Position numbers and translations under genes: made by a program
Source of the DNA: Arcobacter sp. EP1
GTDB taxonomy: Bacteria > Campylobacterota > Campylobacteria > Campylobacterales > Arcobacteraceae
Assembly (NCBI GenBank): GCA_001655195.1
Contig: LPNY01000042.1
Span: 305,951-369,950 of the forward strand
Direction of reading: 5' to 3'
Length of the DNA: 64,000 nt
In this document: positions 47,649-56,483 of the stretch, piece after piece
Position numbering within the stretch: the stretch's first letter is position 1
How the letters are laid out: each line of letters starts with the position of its first letter
The notes under the pieces: generated by a model
What the model saw: the letters and a program-made list of their open reading frames with translations, nothing else
Databases searched by the model: none
What the model was told of the DNA's origin: nothing

Positions 47649-48815
47649 ATGTTAGTAGCACCAAAAAGAGGCTTTTTACAAGCTGAATATGAAAACAGAT
47701 TGGCAAAAATTCAAAAGCTCATGTTTGATGAGAAAATGGATGCCATACTTTTAACTACCCAAGTGGATATTGAATATTACACAGGGTTTAAAACACAGTT
47801 TTTTGAAAGTCCTACGCGACCTTGGTTTGTATTACTTCCACTTAATGGAAAACCAAAGGCAATCATTCCTGTCATTGGTGAAAGTGGTATGCGAGATACT
47901 TGGGTTGATGATATAAAAACGTGGGTTTCCCCTAATCCAGAAGATGAAGGGATTTCACTATTAACAGCTTCTATTGAGTCATTGATGAAAAAGTATAAAG
48001 TCTTAGGAATACCACAAGGACATGAAAGTAGTCTTCGAATGCCAATATCTGATTATAATAGACTGATTGATAATTTACATGGATTAGAGATAAAAGATGC
48101 CACCAATATTTTAAGATATGTGCGTTATGTAAAATCAGCTGCGGAAATTGAAAAAATACGATATGTGTGTCAAGTGGCTTCTCAAGGGTTTGAAGATTTG
48201 CCCTCATTACTTAAAGTAGGAGAGAGTGAACGTGAAAATTGTCAACGATTTAAAAATCATCTTTTAACCTTAGGTGTTGATGATTTCCCTTATTTAATTG
48301 CTGGGTCTGGTGCTGGTGGATATGGGTCAATTATTATGGGACCAGGTGAGAGGATTTTAGAAAATGGAGATATTTTCATCATTGATACTGGGTGTGTGTA
48401 TGATAGCTACTTCTGTGATTTTGACAGAAATTATGCTTTTGGTCATGCCAGCGACGAATCAAAACGAGCTTACGAGGTAGTTTTCAAAGCAACTGATGCA
48501 GGTTTTCAAGCATGCCAAGTAGGAAATACGACAACTGATATTTTTCATGCTATGAATAAAGTGATGCAAGAAGGCGGTGCTTTAGGCAATAGTGTAGGAC
48601 GACTAGGACATGGTTTAGGTATGCAACTTACTGAATGGCCTTCAAATACAATCACCGATAACACTCTTTTAGAAGAGGGTGTTGTTATTACACTAGAGCC
48701 AGGAATGGAGTACTTAAAAGGAAAAGAGATGGTTCACGAAGAGAATGTTCTCATTACCAAAGATGGCCCTGTATGGTTATCTAGGCGTGCCAGTCCAGAA
48801 CTACCAATAATTTAG
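47649..48815 (+). CDS. M24-family hydrolase (creatinase/aminopeptidase P fold)
   Basis: 388 residues. N-terminal creatinase-like domain to about 165, then a pita-bread domain with all five metal ligands: Asp in IIDTG, Asp in CDFDRNY, His in GRLGHGLGMQ, Glu in TLEPGMEY and Glu in HEENVLIT. Ectoine hydrolase (EutD/DoeA), creatinase and Xaa-Pro peptidases share this fold. It is 2 bases after the YgeY gene and the last of the operon. I infer hydrolysis of a cyclic or amide bond in the imported compound. Overlaps the converging maf by 4 bases. Confidence 0.87.
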   Translation: MLVAPKRGFLQAEYENRLAKIQKLMFDEKMDAILLTTQVDIEYYTGFKTQFFESPTRPWFVLLPLNGKPKAIIPVIGESGMRDTWVDDIKTWVSPNPEDEGISLLTASIESLMKKYKVLGIPQGHESSLRMPISDYNRLIDNLHGLEIKDATNILRYVRYVKSAAEIEKIRYVCQVASQGFEDLPSLLKVGESERENCQRFKNHLLTLGVDDFPYLIAGSGAGGYGSIIMGPGERILENGDIFIIDTGCVYDSYFCDFDRNYAFGHASDESKRAYEVVFKATDAGFQACQVGNTTTDIFHAMNKVMQEGGALGNSVGRLGHGLGMQLTEWPSNTITDNTLLEEGVVITLEPGMEYLKGKEMVHEENVLITKDGPVWLSRRASPELPII

Positions 48816-49363
48816 CTTTCCAAGAAAGGTATGAGTTTTTGGGCACATAATCCCATGGCAGTAGACTCATACCCTACAACCTCTTTGATATAGGGTTTAC
48901 AAAACCCTTCTACCATAATAGCTCCCGCTTTTCCAAAACATTCACCCGATTTAATGTATTCGTTCATATGATTTTCATCAAAGGTTTCAAATTTGTAGGT
49001 AGTTATAGAGATATCAATAAGTTCTTTAGTTTTACTCTTATAAATCATACAAGTGATTACAGAAGTTTCATTTCCACTTTGTAACTCTAACATACGTCGC
49101 GCATCATTTTCATCTTTTGCTTTACGTAAAAGTTCACCATTGGCAGTAACCACACTATCAGCAACAAGTAGGGGCATTTCATTTATACCATACTTTGCTA
49201 ACAGTTCATTGTATTTTCCCTTTGTTGCTTCATAGACAAAAGATTTTGGATCAGTTGTAGTGATACTATCTTCGTCAAAACTTCCTCCATTTTGAATAAA
49301 ATTAACTTTGAAGTCATTGAGAATTAACGCACGTGTTTTGGAGTTTGAACCTAATCTAATCAC
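48812..49363 (-). CDS. maf: Maf-family nucleotide pyrophosphatase
   Basis: 183 residues. GSNSKTRALIL is the N-terminal substrate loop (Ser and Arg kept), the catalytic acidic residue is in LLVADSVV, and SGECFGKAGAIMVEGF is the conserved C-terminal block. Family members hydrolyse non-canonical or methylated NTPs. Not part of the TRAP operon. Confidence 0.88.
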   Translation of the reverse strand: MIRLGSNSKTRALILNDFKVNFIQNGGSFDEDSITTTDPKSFVYEATKGKYNELLAKYGINEMPLLVADSVVTANGELLRKAKDENDARRMLELQSGNETSVITCMIYKSKTKELIDISITTYKFETFDENHMNEYIKSGECFGKAGAIMVEGFCKPYIKEVVGYESTAMGLCAQKLIPFLES

Positions 49364-49423
49364 TTTTTTTTCCTAAAGATATTTAAATTTTTTGGTATTG
49401 TATCTAAATGGAGAATAATTTTG

Positions 49424-49437
49424 TATAATGTCAGCGA
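49424..49437 (+). promoter_or_regulatory. -10 element placing transcription start at the ATG
   Basis: TATAAT at 49424-49429 is followed by seven bases and then ATG at 49437. Transcription would start at or within one or two bases of that ATG, giving a leaderless message. An upstream in-frame ATG at 49428 lies inside the hexamer. Confidence 0.5.
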
Positions 49438-50720
49438 TGAAACAGCAACAACTCTCGGGTGTCTTTATTTTTCTTAGTTTTCTTTTTACTCTAATTGCCT
49501 ATTTTTTAGATGAAAACCTTTTCGTATTTGCGGGTGTTTTTGCATGGTTGGCTTTAATACTGCTCTTTAGATTCATTGCTAAAAAGGGTTTATTACTTCT
49601 TTTAGTTGGTGCAACATCTGCTGTATTGATTTTTAGTTTTCTTCAAGGTCTCTCTATTGATTTTCAAAAAGCTTTATTGGTCAATCAACATCTATTAACC
49701 TTGCTCATTGGTGTTGGTTTCTTACGTTTGATTGCAACACCTAAAGTGGATAAGATAAAAACTTTACCCAAAGGGAAACGCTCTTTTTTAAAAACTTATT
49801 TAGGTATTCATCTGTTTGGTTCGGTGATTAACCTCTCATCGTTAATTTTAGTGGCGGATAAACTTTATAAAAAAGCACCCTTAAGCAATATTCAAATTGT
49901 GTTACTGACTCGAGCTTTTTCTTCGGATGCTTATTGGTCACCGTTTTTTGTAGCATTTGCAGCAGCTGTTACCTATGCTCCAAATTTGGATGCTTCTATT
50001 ATTTTAATCAATGGATTAGTGTTAGCATCCATTGCTTTTGTAGTGAGTTATTTAGAAGTATCACGAAGTAGTGCTCTTGATATAAAAGAGTTTAGGGGAT
50101 ATCCTATTCATTTTGAGACGCTTTATATTCCTGTAATTTTAGCTCTTTTAGTTTTAGTAGTTAATCACTATTTTCCTGAGACAAAGGTGATTGTATTAAT
50201 ATCCCTTTTCTCTCTTCTTTTAACAATTATTATTTTGCCTACAAAAGTAGGTTTAAATAAGGCAGTCACTACCTTTAGTCACTATATCACACATGAGTTG
50301 CCTTTGATGAAAAATGAGTTGGCACTTTTTTTAATTGCAGGTGTTTTTGGGGTGAGTATTAGCTCTATTTTAATAGGCTTTGATGTAGCTGTACCTTTTG
50401 ATGATTTTGATGGACAAAGTGCATCATTACTTCTGTTGGTATTGATTCTTTTATCCTTTGTGGGAATTCATCCTATTATCTCTATTGCAGTTATTGGAAA
50501 CTGGATGAGTGAGATAAACCATACGCTTTTAGCTGTAGCATTTTTAATGTCCTGGGCAACGGCAGTTTCAACTTCTCCTTTTAGTGGATTAAATCTTACT
50601 TTGCAAGCACGGTACAATCTTAAAGCCATTGATATTTTTAGGCTAAATATTGGATATGCCGTGAAAATGTATTTGGTTTGTGCTGCGATTTTATGGGCAT
50701 TGGAATATCAAATAGGGTAA
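49437..50720 (+). CDS. Uncharacterised 12-helix membrane transporter-like protein
   Basis: About 427 residues, strongly hydrophobic with about 12 helices arranged in two halves. LTRAFSSDAYWSPFFVAFAAAV and SWATAVSTSPFSGLNL resemble the re-entrant loops of ion-transporter-superfamily carriers. Such proteins are sometimes labelled tellurium resistance, without proof. The ATG at 49437 is chosen from the promoter position. It is divergent from maf and the following gap holds the candidate RNA. Substrate not predictable. Confidence 0.8.
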   Translation: MKQQQLSGVFIFLSFLFTLIAYFLDENLFVFAGVFAWLALILLFRFIAKKGLLLLLVGATSAVLIFSFLQGLSIDFQKALLVNQHLLTLLIGVGFLRLIATPKVDKIKTLPKGKRSFLKTYLGIHLFGSVINLSSLILVADKLYKKAPLSNIQIVLLTRAFSSDAYWSPFFVAFAAAVTYAPNLDASIILINGLVLASIAFVVSYLEVSRSSALDIKEFRGYPIHFETLYIPVILALLVLVVNHYFPETKVIVLISLFSLLLTIIILPTKVGLNKAVTTFSHYITHELPLMKNELALFLIAGVFGVSISSILIGFDVAVPFDDFDGQSASLLLLVLILLSFVGIHPIISIAVIGNWMSEINHTLLAVAFLMSWATAVSTSPFSGLNLTLQARYNLKAIDIFRLNIGYAVKMYLVCAAILWALEYQIG

Positions 50721-50778
50721 ATTTTTTAAAATCTATGAACATATGCCCAAATGTCATACCTATGTCATATGACTTACT

Positions 50779-50784
50779 TATAAT
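50779..50784 (+). promoter_or_regulatory. -10 element of candidate RNA
   Basis: TATAAT with an A/T-rich upstream region that includes a direct repeat of TGTCATA. It predicts a start near 50791, with no reading frame following. Confidence 0.5.
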
Positions 50785-50790
50785 TACAAC

Positions 50791-51100
50791 CAAGGAAGTA
50801 AATGTATTAAATTTACAGATGTAGAGCGACTGATAATAGTGTAAACCTAGTTGGAATCCTTTCTCCCGTTAATAATACAATTTACAGCATTTACTACCCT
50901 GTTTCTGGACACAAATAACAAAAATGTAAAAAGTTACACTATTAGATAGCACCCAAACATATCTCCCTATGGTATGAGCGCGTTCTATGCAAAAAATACT
51001 AGTAAAAAGTATCCCTTGCTTTTTACGTCAACATTCTCATAACCAATTATCGGAGTTAAACTCCCTCCCTATTAGTCACATCCGATAATTGGTTTTGTTT
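50791..51100 (+). ncRNA. Candidate structured non-coding RNA
   Basis: A 414-bp stretch without a gene. It has a promoter-like TATAAT (50779), a long-range stem (TAATAGTGTAAAC at 50834-50846 with GTTACACTATTA at 50933-50944, one bulge) enclosing an 86-base interior that itself can pair (TTTAC..ATTT with AAAATGTAAA), and a perfect 14-bp terminator hairpin at 51041-51094. The downstream gene has its own -10 at 51104. I could not match it to 6S, tmRNA, SRP or RNase P signatures. It could instead be a long leader or riboswitch of the AEC gene. Confidence 0.45.
51041..51100 (+). terminator. Terminator of candidate RNA
   Basis: Perfect 14-bp stem AACCAATTATCGGA / TCCGATAATTGGTT with a 26-base loop, followed by TTGTTTTGTT. 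Confidence 0.75.
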
Positions 51101-51103
51101 TGT

Positions 51104-51109
51104 TATAAT
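51104..51109 (+). promoter_or_regulatory. -10 element of AEC transporter gene
   Basis: TATAAT 25 bp before the ATG at 51135, directly after the terminator hairpin. Confidence 0.5.
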
Positions 51110-51134
51110 CTTGTTGCAAATACGAGGAAACAAA

Positions 51135-52064
51135 ATGTCACTTTTTTTTATTATTCTTATGAAAATATTTCCACTCTATATCAATGTTATTTTAGGGTAT
51201 GTTTCTTCTCGATATTTAGCCGTTAAACGCGAATCAATAGCAACCATACTTATTTATATTTTAGGACCCATCGTTACCTTTTCAGCTGCTGTTAGTGTTA
51301 AAATTGATTTAGCCGTTGTCTCTTTGCCTATTTTTCTTTATATTTTTTGTTCAATTATTGCCTTTGCTTCATTGTGGATTTGGGGAAAATCTTGGGATAA
51401 TCCTACGGGTAATATTTTAGCCTTTAGTGCAGGAACGGGTAACACAGGTTATTTTGGAATTCCCTTAGCTATTATCTTTTTTGAACCTGGTCTTGCTGAT
51501 ATTTATATTTTTACAGTTTTAGCTTCACTTTTATATGAAAGTAGTACAGGATTTTATGTAACTGCAAAAGGAAACTTCACCGTAAAAGAGTCATTATTAA
51601 AAGTATCACGATTACCAATTTTATATGCATTTATTTTAGGAGTCATTTTAAATCTTGCAGGTGTTTCTATTCCTGAAGAGATTAGTGCTTATACGGGTCA
51701 ATTTAAAGGAGCTTATGGAATCCTTGGAATGATGATGTTAGGTATGGGACTCATTGGGCTTAAAAGTAATCCTGATAATTTTGATATGAAGTTTATTAGT
51801 ATCACCTTTATTCTGAAATTTGTTTTTTGGCCATTGGCGATGCTTGCGGTTATTTATGCAGATCGTACTTTTTTTCAATTTCTTTATGAGGATTTATACA
51901 AAGTTCTCTTTCTTTTCTCTATTGTTCCACTAGCTGGTAACACAGTAACTTTAGCGGTATTGTTAAATGCAAAACCAGAAAAAGCTAGTTTAGCAGTCTT
52001 TTTATCGACCGTTGTTTCTGTTGTTTCTATTCCAGTTTATCTGTTTTTATATGGTGGATTTTAA
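51135..52064 (+). CDS. AEC-family (auxin efflux carrier-like) transporter
   Basis: 309 residues with about ten helices, from the ATG at 51135 that has GAGGAAAC upstream. Family stretches: FSAGTGNTGYFGIPLAI (TM4 region) and PLAGNTVTLAVLLNAKPEKASLAVFLSTVVSV at the C-terminus. Bacterial relatives carry malate and other organic acids. No operon partner. Confidence 0.87.
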   Translation: MSLFFIILMKIFPLYINVILGYVSSRYLAVKRESIATILIYILGPIVTFSAAVSVKIDLAVVSLPIFLYIFCSIIAFASLWIWGKSWDNPTGNILAFSAGTGNTGYFGIPLAIIFFEPGLADIYIFTVLASLLYESSTGFYVTAKGNFTVKESLLKVSRLPILYAFILGVILNLAGVSIPEEISAYTGQFKGAYGILGMMMLGMGLIGLKSNPDNFDMKFISITFILKFVFWPLAMLAVIYADRTFFQFLYEDLYKVLFLFSIVPLAGNTVTLAVLLNAKPEKASLAVFLSTVVSVVSIPVYLFLYGGF

Positions 52065-52114
52065 TCTCTTAAATAAATGGCTTTTCTATTTTACATTAAA
52101 TTTTTAAATCTATA

Positions 52115-52173
52115 ACTGACCAGTCAGTCAATAATTATAAGTCCTGCTTATTATAGTCAATAATTATTGACTA
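52115..52173. promoter_or_regulatory. Two palindromes upstream of the small membrane protein genes
   Basis: ACTGACCAGTCAGT (52115-52128) and TAGTCAATAATTATTGACTA (52154-52173), both perfect. The left half of the second, AGTCAATAATTAT, is repeated at 52126-52138. Candidate regulator sites, possibly of the TetR type. Confidence 0.45.
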
Positions 52174-52202
52174 CCTTAATAACTTTTTAAATAAATTTAA
52201 CC

Positions 52203-52233
52203 TATACTTTCAAATAAATGAATAGTCATTCAT
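52203..52233 (+). promoter_or_regulatory. Promoter and palindromic operator of first 30-residue gene
   Basis: -10-like TATACT (52203-52208) and the palindrome ATGAAT-AGTC-ATTCAT (52218-52233), which ends 22 bases before the ATG. The site covers the predicted start of transcription, so it fits a repressor. Confidence 0.6.
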
Positions 52234-52255
52234 AAAATTAAATAAAGGACATTTT

Positions 52256-52348
52256 ATGTTTTTAACGGAGATTTCTCTTTTTATAGTTGCAGGTTTAGTT
52301 GCTTTTACAGGTGTAAGTTTTATTATTAAACAATTTGTTCGAGGTTAA
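52256..52348 (+). CDS. 30-residue membrane protein, copy 1
   Basis: Reads MFLTEISLFIV, a glycine-containing hydrophobic stretch, and the ending IIKQFVRG. It is one membrane helix with a short acidic N-terminus and a basic C-terminus. AAAGGA precedes the ATG. About 60 percent of positions match the second gene at 52538, and both end in KQFVRG. Each has its own promoter and terminator. I do not recognise the family; toxin peptides and accessory subunits of transporters have this size. Confidence 0.72.
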   Translation: MFLTEISLFIVAGLVAFTGVSFIIKQFVRG

Positions 52349-52357
52349 AATAATTAA

Positions 52358-52392
52358 GAATAAAGAGGTCAATTTTTATTGTCTCTTTATTC
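52358..52392 (+). terminator. Terminator after first 30-residue gene
   Basis: Perfect 10-bp stem GAATAAAGAG / CTCTTTATTC, extended inside by CAAT / ATTG, followed by GACTCTTTTAGTACTTTTT. Confidence 0.7.
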
Positions 52393-52488
52393 GACTCTTT
52401 TAGTACTTTTTATTTCTTTCTTCTCTTTTTTATAGAATTTACCCTCATATTTTAAAATTCACTTATTCTGGCTTAATTTGACTTTTCT

Positions 52489-52517
52489 TATAATTTATTA
52501 TGAATAATTATTCATAA
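52489..52517 (+). promoter_or_regulatory. Promoter and palindromic operator of second 30-residue gene
   Basis: -10 TATAAT (52489-52494) and a 20-bp palindrome TTATGAATAATTATTCATAA (52498-52517). Its core ATGAAT-N4-ATTCAT (52500-52515) ends 22 bases before the ATG, the same spacing as in copy 1. Confidence 0.62.
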
Positions 52518-52537
52518 ATAGAACAAAGGAGAAAGGG

Positions 52538-52630
52538 ATGTTTTTAAGTGAAATTGCACTGTTTACAGCAGTAGGGCTAGTTGTATTTATGTTTGCTAGT
52601 TTTGTTGTGAAGCAGTTCGTTCGAGGATAA
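52538..52630 (+). CDS. 30-residue membrane protein, copy 2
   Basis: Reads MFLSEIALFTA, a hydrophobic helix, and the ending VVKQFVRG. Same length, same topology and same start and end as copy 1. GGAGAAAGGG gives a strong ribosome site. It is followed by a two-tier hairpin. Conservation of protein ends and of the operator, but not of the DNA between, argues for a coding function under selection. Confidence 0.72.
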   Translation: MFLSEIALFTAVGLVVFMFASFVVKQFVRG

Positions 52631-52669
52631 GGAAGAAATAGGGACAGACTTTAAGTCTGTTCTTCCTTA
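52629..52669. terminator. Two-tier hairpin terminator
   Basis: Outer arms AAGGAAGAA / TTCTTCCTT and inner arms ACAGACTT / AAGTCTGT. It ends copy 2 and, on the minus strand, the NlpC/P60 gene. Confidence 0.65.
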
Positions 52670-52672
52670 TTA

Positions 52673-53179
52673 TTACTTAATGATCCGTTGAGTTTTCCAG
52701 TAATGTTTACTCCAATAAGGATTATCCAATCGTGAAATAATCACCCCTTTACTTGTAGATGCATGCATAAAATGCCCATTGTTTAAATAAATTCCCACAT
52801 GACGTTTTTTATGTCCTGTAATAAAAAAGACTAAATCGCCAGTTTTAAGACGGTGTTTGTTAACTTCTTGTCCCTGCTTCGACTGATATTTTGTTGTACG
52901 AGGTAGTTTTATATTGAGGGATTGAATATAAGCATTTTGTACAAAATAGGAACAATCCACACCTTTTTTTGTATTTCCTGCATACTTATAAGGTGTGCCT
53001 TCCCACTCTTTGAAATGATCTAATAGTGCTTGACTAATGTTGATATTATTGTAGGTATCTTGGGTATATAAGGTATTAATATTTATGCTTTTTTTTGTAT
53101 AGGTACTGTTGTTAGTTGAAAAACATCCCGTAAATAGAAGGGCTAAAAGAATTAAAAATGTGATATTTAATGTTTTCAT
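52673..53179 (-). CDS. NlpC/P60 (C40) cell-wall peptidase lipoprotein
   Basis: 168 residues with lipobox LFTGC (lipid Cys19). Catalytic Cys76 in GVDCSYFV, His127 in RHVGIYL and third residue His139 in HFMHAS. This is the gamma-D-glutamyl-meso-diaminopimelate endopeptidase fold that cuts peptidoglycan stem peptides. It lies after the CopD-like gene with a 39-bp gap. Confidence 0.9.
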   Translation of the reverse strand: MKTLNITFLILLALLFTGCFSTNNSTYTKKSININTLYTQDTYNNINISQALLDHFKEWEGTPYKYAGNTKKGVDCSYFVQNAYIQSLNIKLPRTTKYQSKQGQEVNKHRLKTGDLVFFITGHKKRHVGIYLNNGHFMHASTSKGVIISRLDNPYWSKHYWKTQRIIK

Positions 53180-53218
53180 AGTTTCAATTTTAACGATTTG
53201 AAACTTAAAAAGAGGGGA

Positions 53219-53698
53219 TTAAAACCCTCTTAGTGTAACACCCAAATAAACAGCAATAAGTCCTAAAACAATATTAATAGGAATAAGATATTGTGCAATT
53301 GGAATAAGTTGAGCTTTAGTTGTAATCATATCACCTAATTCATACGCTTTTTGTGCTTTGTTACGTTTGATATAAACAGTGATAAAAATAAGTGTCATGA
53401 TAACCCACACACCCTCTTTAATATGAATAAACTTATTTAATGGAGTCTCTTTAAATCCAATACCAAAAATAAGTAATAGCGCCGTAAAAAGTAAAATAAC
53501 AATAAATGGAAGAACAATATTAAAAAAACGTTGTAAGTTTTCTAATGTTCTTTCAATTTTGATTTTAGGTTCTGCAATATTTTGCATGGAGTAGTGCACT
53601 GCAAAACGTACGGCTATCATTCCACCAATCCAAATGATAGCACTAAGTACGTGTAGAAAAATTACTAAAGATGGAGAGAGTAGAAATAACTCTTTCAT
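53219..53698 (-). CDS. Four-helix membrane protein, CopD/HemJ-like
   Basis: 159 residues from the ATG at 53698; a longer frame from 53725 would overlap alaS and adds an unlikely hydrophilic start. HVLSAIIWIGGMIAVRF in TM1 is typical of CopD-like and related heme/copper membrane proteins, with a conserved His and Trp-Ile-Gly-Gly. Four helices in all. Directly after alaS. Function not established. Confidence 0.75.
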   Translation of the reverse strand: MKELFLLSPSLVIFLHVLSAIIWIGGMIAVRFAVHYSMQNIAEPKIKIERTLENLQRFFNIVLPFIVILLFTALLLIFGIGFKETPLNKFIHIKEGVWVIMTLIFITVYIKRNKAQKAYELGDMITTKAQLIPIAQYLIPINIVLGLIAVYLGVTLRGF

Positions 53699-53705
53699 AG
53701 GTATC

Positions 53706-56273
53706 TTATAAGTTTTCTTTTGCAAATGCTAAAGCAGCAGCTTTCGCATCGTCAATTTTTGAAACATCTTTTCCACCTGCTTGTGCGAAGTCTGGTCTAC
53801 CACCACCTCCACCACCAACAATAGGAGCTACGTTTTTAATCCAGTCACCTGCTTTGATGTTGGTATTTTTGCTACCAGCAACTAACATCACTTTTTCACC
53901 TTTTGGTTGAAGTAATAACACTGCTAGTTTTTCATTAGCATTTTTTAAATCATCAACAATTTTTTTGATATCACCATTTTTAACGATATCAACGATAACT
54001 TTTACATCATCTATCATCTCTTCAGCAATTGGAGATTGGCTTGCACTTTGTGCTTCAACAACCTCTTGTTTTAATGTTTTAACTTGCTCTTTAAGTTTTT
54101 TAATACCTAGAACAGCATCATTGTTTTTTACTTCTGCTTTAACACGGTTAAGTTCAGCAATAATATCTTTTGTATATGAAATTGCAGCAGCTCCACAAAC
54201 AGCTTCAATTCGCCGTACTCCTGCACTTACACCTGATTCTTTTACAATATAAAAACTTCCAATATCATGGGAATTTCTTACGTGCGTTCCTCCACAGAAC
54301 TCTACAGATACATCTCCAAACTCAACAACACGTACAGTATCACCATATTTTTCACCAAACATAGCAATTGCGCCTTTGTTCTTCGCTTCTTCAATAGGTA
54401 ACTCTTCAACACTTCCTTTGATTCCTCGTGCAATCATTGAGTTTACTAAATCTTCAACTTCTGTAATTTGATCATCATTCATTGCTTTTGCATAAGTAAA
54501 GTCAAATCGTAAACGAGAAGCATCATTAAGTGAACCTGCTTGTGATACTGTATCCCCTAGTACCATTTTTAAAGCACTTTGTAAAAGGTGCGTTGCTGAG
54601 TGATGTTTTGCAATTTCATATCGGTTTACAACGATTGCATCAACAACTTCTCCTGCACTAATATCAGAATTTTCTACTTTTACTTTTGAAAGATTAAGTC
54701 CATGGAATTTTTGAGTATCTTCAATAATAGCAATGTGCTCATTATCTTCTAAGGCACCAATATCTCCACTTTGTCCACCACTTGTTGCATAAAATGGCGT
54801 ATTTTCAAGCATAACCCAACCAGAACTTCCTTTTGCAAGTGATGATACCTCTTTGAAGTTTTCATCTAAAAGCGTTACGATTTTAGTCTTGTAGGCAGTA
54901 TTGTCATATCCAACAAAATTGTTTTCACCATATTTTTCTAAAAGGATTTTAAAATCACCCTCTGTTGCACTATCTCCACTACCTTTCCAAGCAGCTTTTG
55001 CTTTTGCTTTTTGTGCATTCATGAGTTCATCAAATTTTGCATTGTCAACGCTTAGGTTTTTATCCCGAAGCATATCTTCTGTTAAGTCTAATGGGAATCC
55101 ATAAGTATCATAAAGTTTAAATGCAATCTCTCCAGAGAAGATATCTTTAGTTTTTGCTAACTCATCATTAAAAATTGTCATTCCTGAATCAATGGTTTTA
55201 ATAAATCGCTCTTCTTCTAAAGTCAGTTGCTCTTTTACGTAATCTGCTTGTTCAACCAGTTCTGTATAGTGAGAACCCATGATTTCACATAATGTATCGT
55301 AAAGTTCTGCAATAAATGGTTTTCTAAACCCTAAAAGGTATCCGTGTCGAACTGCTCTTCGCATAATTCTTCGGTTTACATAAGGTCTTCCTTCATTTCC
55401 AAATAGAATTCCTTGACTTAACATAAATGAGTTTGCTCGTAAGTGATCAGCAATAACTCTAAATGAACCGATTGTTTCAGCAGTTGCTTCTTTGCCACAT
55501 AGGCTTTCGATTTTTTTGATAATTGGTTGGAAGTTAGATGAGTCAAAGTTGTTTAAAACACCCTCTTTGATGGCAATAACTCTTTCAAGTCCCATTCCCG
55601 TATCAATAGAAGGTTTTGGAAGAGCTGTTCGAGTAATTGTTCCGTTTTCATCTTTTGTTTGTTCATATTGCATGAATACAAGATTCCAGATCTCTAAGAA
55701 TCTATCACCCTCTCCACCTAAATAGTCTTCATCGCTAGAGAAGTGTTCTGCCCCTTGGTCAAAAAAGATTTCTGAACATGGTCCACAAGGTCCTGTGTCA
55801 CCCATTGACCAGAAGTTATCTTTATCTCCAAATCGTTTGATTCTATCAGCGCTAATATGCTCTTGCCATAGCTCATATGCTTCATCATCACTATCGTGAA
55901 TTGTTACCCATAGTTTTTCTACAGGCATTTCAAGATTAACCGTGATAAATTCCCATGCGTAAGCAATGGCATCTTTTTTAAAGTAGTCACCAAAAGAGAA
56001 GTTTCCTAACATCTCAAAGAGCGTATGATGTCGTGCAGTATAACCTACATTTTCTAAGTCATTATGCTTTCCACCTGCTCGAACACACAGTTGACATGAT
56101 GTTGCAGTAGGATTTTGAGGTCGCGGAACGGCACCTGTGAAAATATCCTTAAACTGAACCATACCAGCATTGGTAAACATTAGTGTCGGGTCATCAGGTA
56201 CTAGTGGCATTGAAGAGATAACTTCGTGCCCTTTACTTTTGAAATAATTTAAATACTCTTGTCTTACATCCAT
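53706..56273 (-). CDS. alaS: Alanyl-tRNA synthetase
   Basis: 855 residues. Class II motif 1 ([10 protein letters not shown]), catalytic domain to about 450, editing domain with zinc ligands HSATH and CGGTH, then C-Ala/DHHA1 domain with [15 protein letters not shown]. Length is normal for the family. Confidence 0.97.
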   Translation of the reverse strand: MDVRQEYLNYFKSKGHEVISSMPLVPDDPTLMFTNAGMVQFKDIFTGAVPRPQNPTATSCQLCVRAGGKHNDLENVGYTARHHTLFEMLGNFSFGDYFKKDAIAYAWEFITVNLEMPVEKLWVTIHDSDDEAYELWQEHISADRIKRFGDKDNFWSMGDTGPCGPCSEIFFDQGAEHFSSDEDYLGGEGDRFLEIWNLVFMQYEQTKDENGTITRTALPKPSIDTGMGLERVIAIKEGVLNNFDSSNFQPIIKKIESLCGKEATAETIGSFRVIADHLRANSFMLSQGILFGNEGRPYVNRRIMRRAVRHGYLLGFRKPFIAELYDTLCEIMGSHYTELVEQADYVKEQLTLEEERFIKTIDSGMTIFNDELAKTKDIFSGEIAFKLYDTYGFPLDLTEDMLRDKNLSVDNAKFDELMNAQKAKAKAAWKGSGDSATEGDFKILLEKYGENNFVGYDNTAYKTKIVTLLDENFKEVSSLAKGSSGWVMLENTPFYATSGGQSGDIGALEDNEHIAIIEDTQKFHGLNLSKVKVENSDISAGEVVDAIVVNRYEIAKHHSATHLLQSALKMVLGDTVSQAGSLNDASRLRFDFTYAKAMNDDQITEVEDLVNSMIARGIKGSVEELPIEEAKNKGAIAMFGEKYGDTVRVVEFGDVSVEFCGGTHVRNSHDIGSFYIVKESGVSAGVRRIEAVCGAAAISYTKDIIAELNRVKAEVKNNDAVLGIKKLKEQVKTLKQEVVEAQSASQSPIAEEMIDDVKVIVDIVKNGDIKKIVDDLKNANEKLAVLLLQPKGEKVMLVAGSKNTNIKAGDWIKNVAPIVGGGGGGRPDFAQAGGKDVSKIDDAKAAALAFAKENL

Positions 56274-56446
56274 AAAATTTATCCATTATCAAATTTAAAA
56301 TCAGACATAATAGCTAAAAACATATTTATAAAAAATAAAAATATTATTTATGGCGCCTATTCGCTACACAATGACACACAATATGAATTTGAAATGAGAG
56401 CATAATTTATTTTAAATTGGTACAACTTTTTTTAAGCTTAGGTGTG

Positions 56447-56452
56447 TATAAT
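56447..56452 (+). promoter_or_regulatory. -10 element of trxA
   Basis: Extended-type TGTGTATAAT 32 bp before the trxA start. Confidence 0.55.
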
Positions 56453-56483
56453 TTCTGAATAAACAATAATTAAAGGAATAAAA

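Noticed and set aside
40566-48815. Straightforward ectoine degradation operon
   Set aside because: There is no ornithine cyclodeaminase (EutC), no DoeB-type deacetylase and no diaminobutyrate aminotransferase, and the PLP enzyme is clearly of the diaminopropionate ammonia-lyase type.
50791-51100. 6S RNA, tmRNA, SRP or RNase P RNA
   Set aside because: I could not find the conserved cores of these RNAs; naming it would be guesswork.
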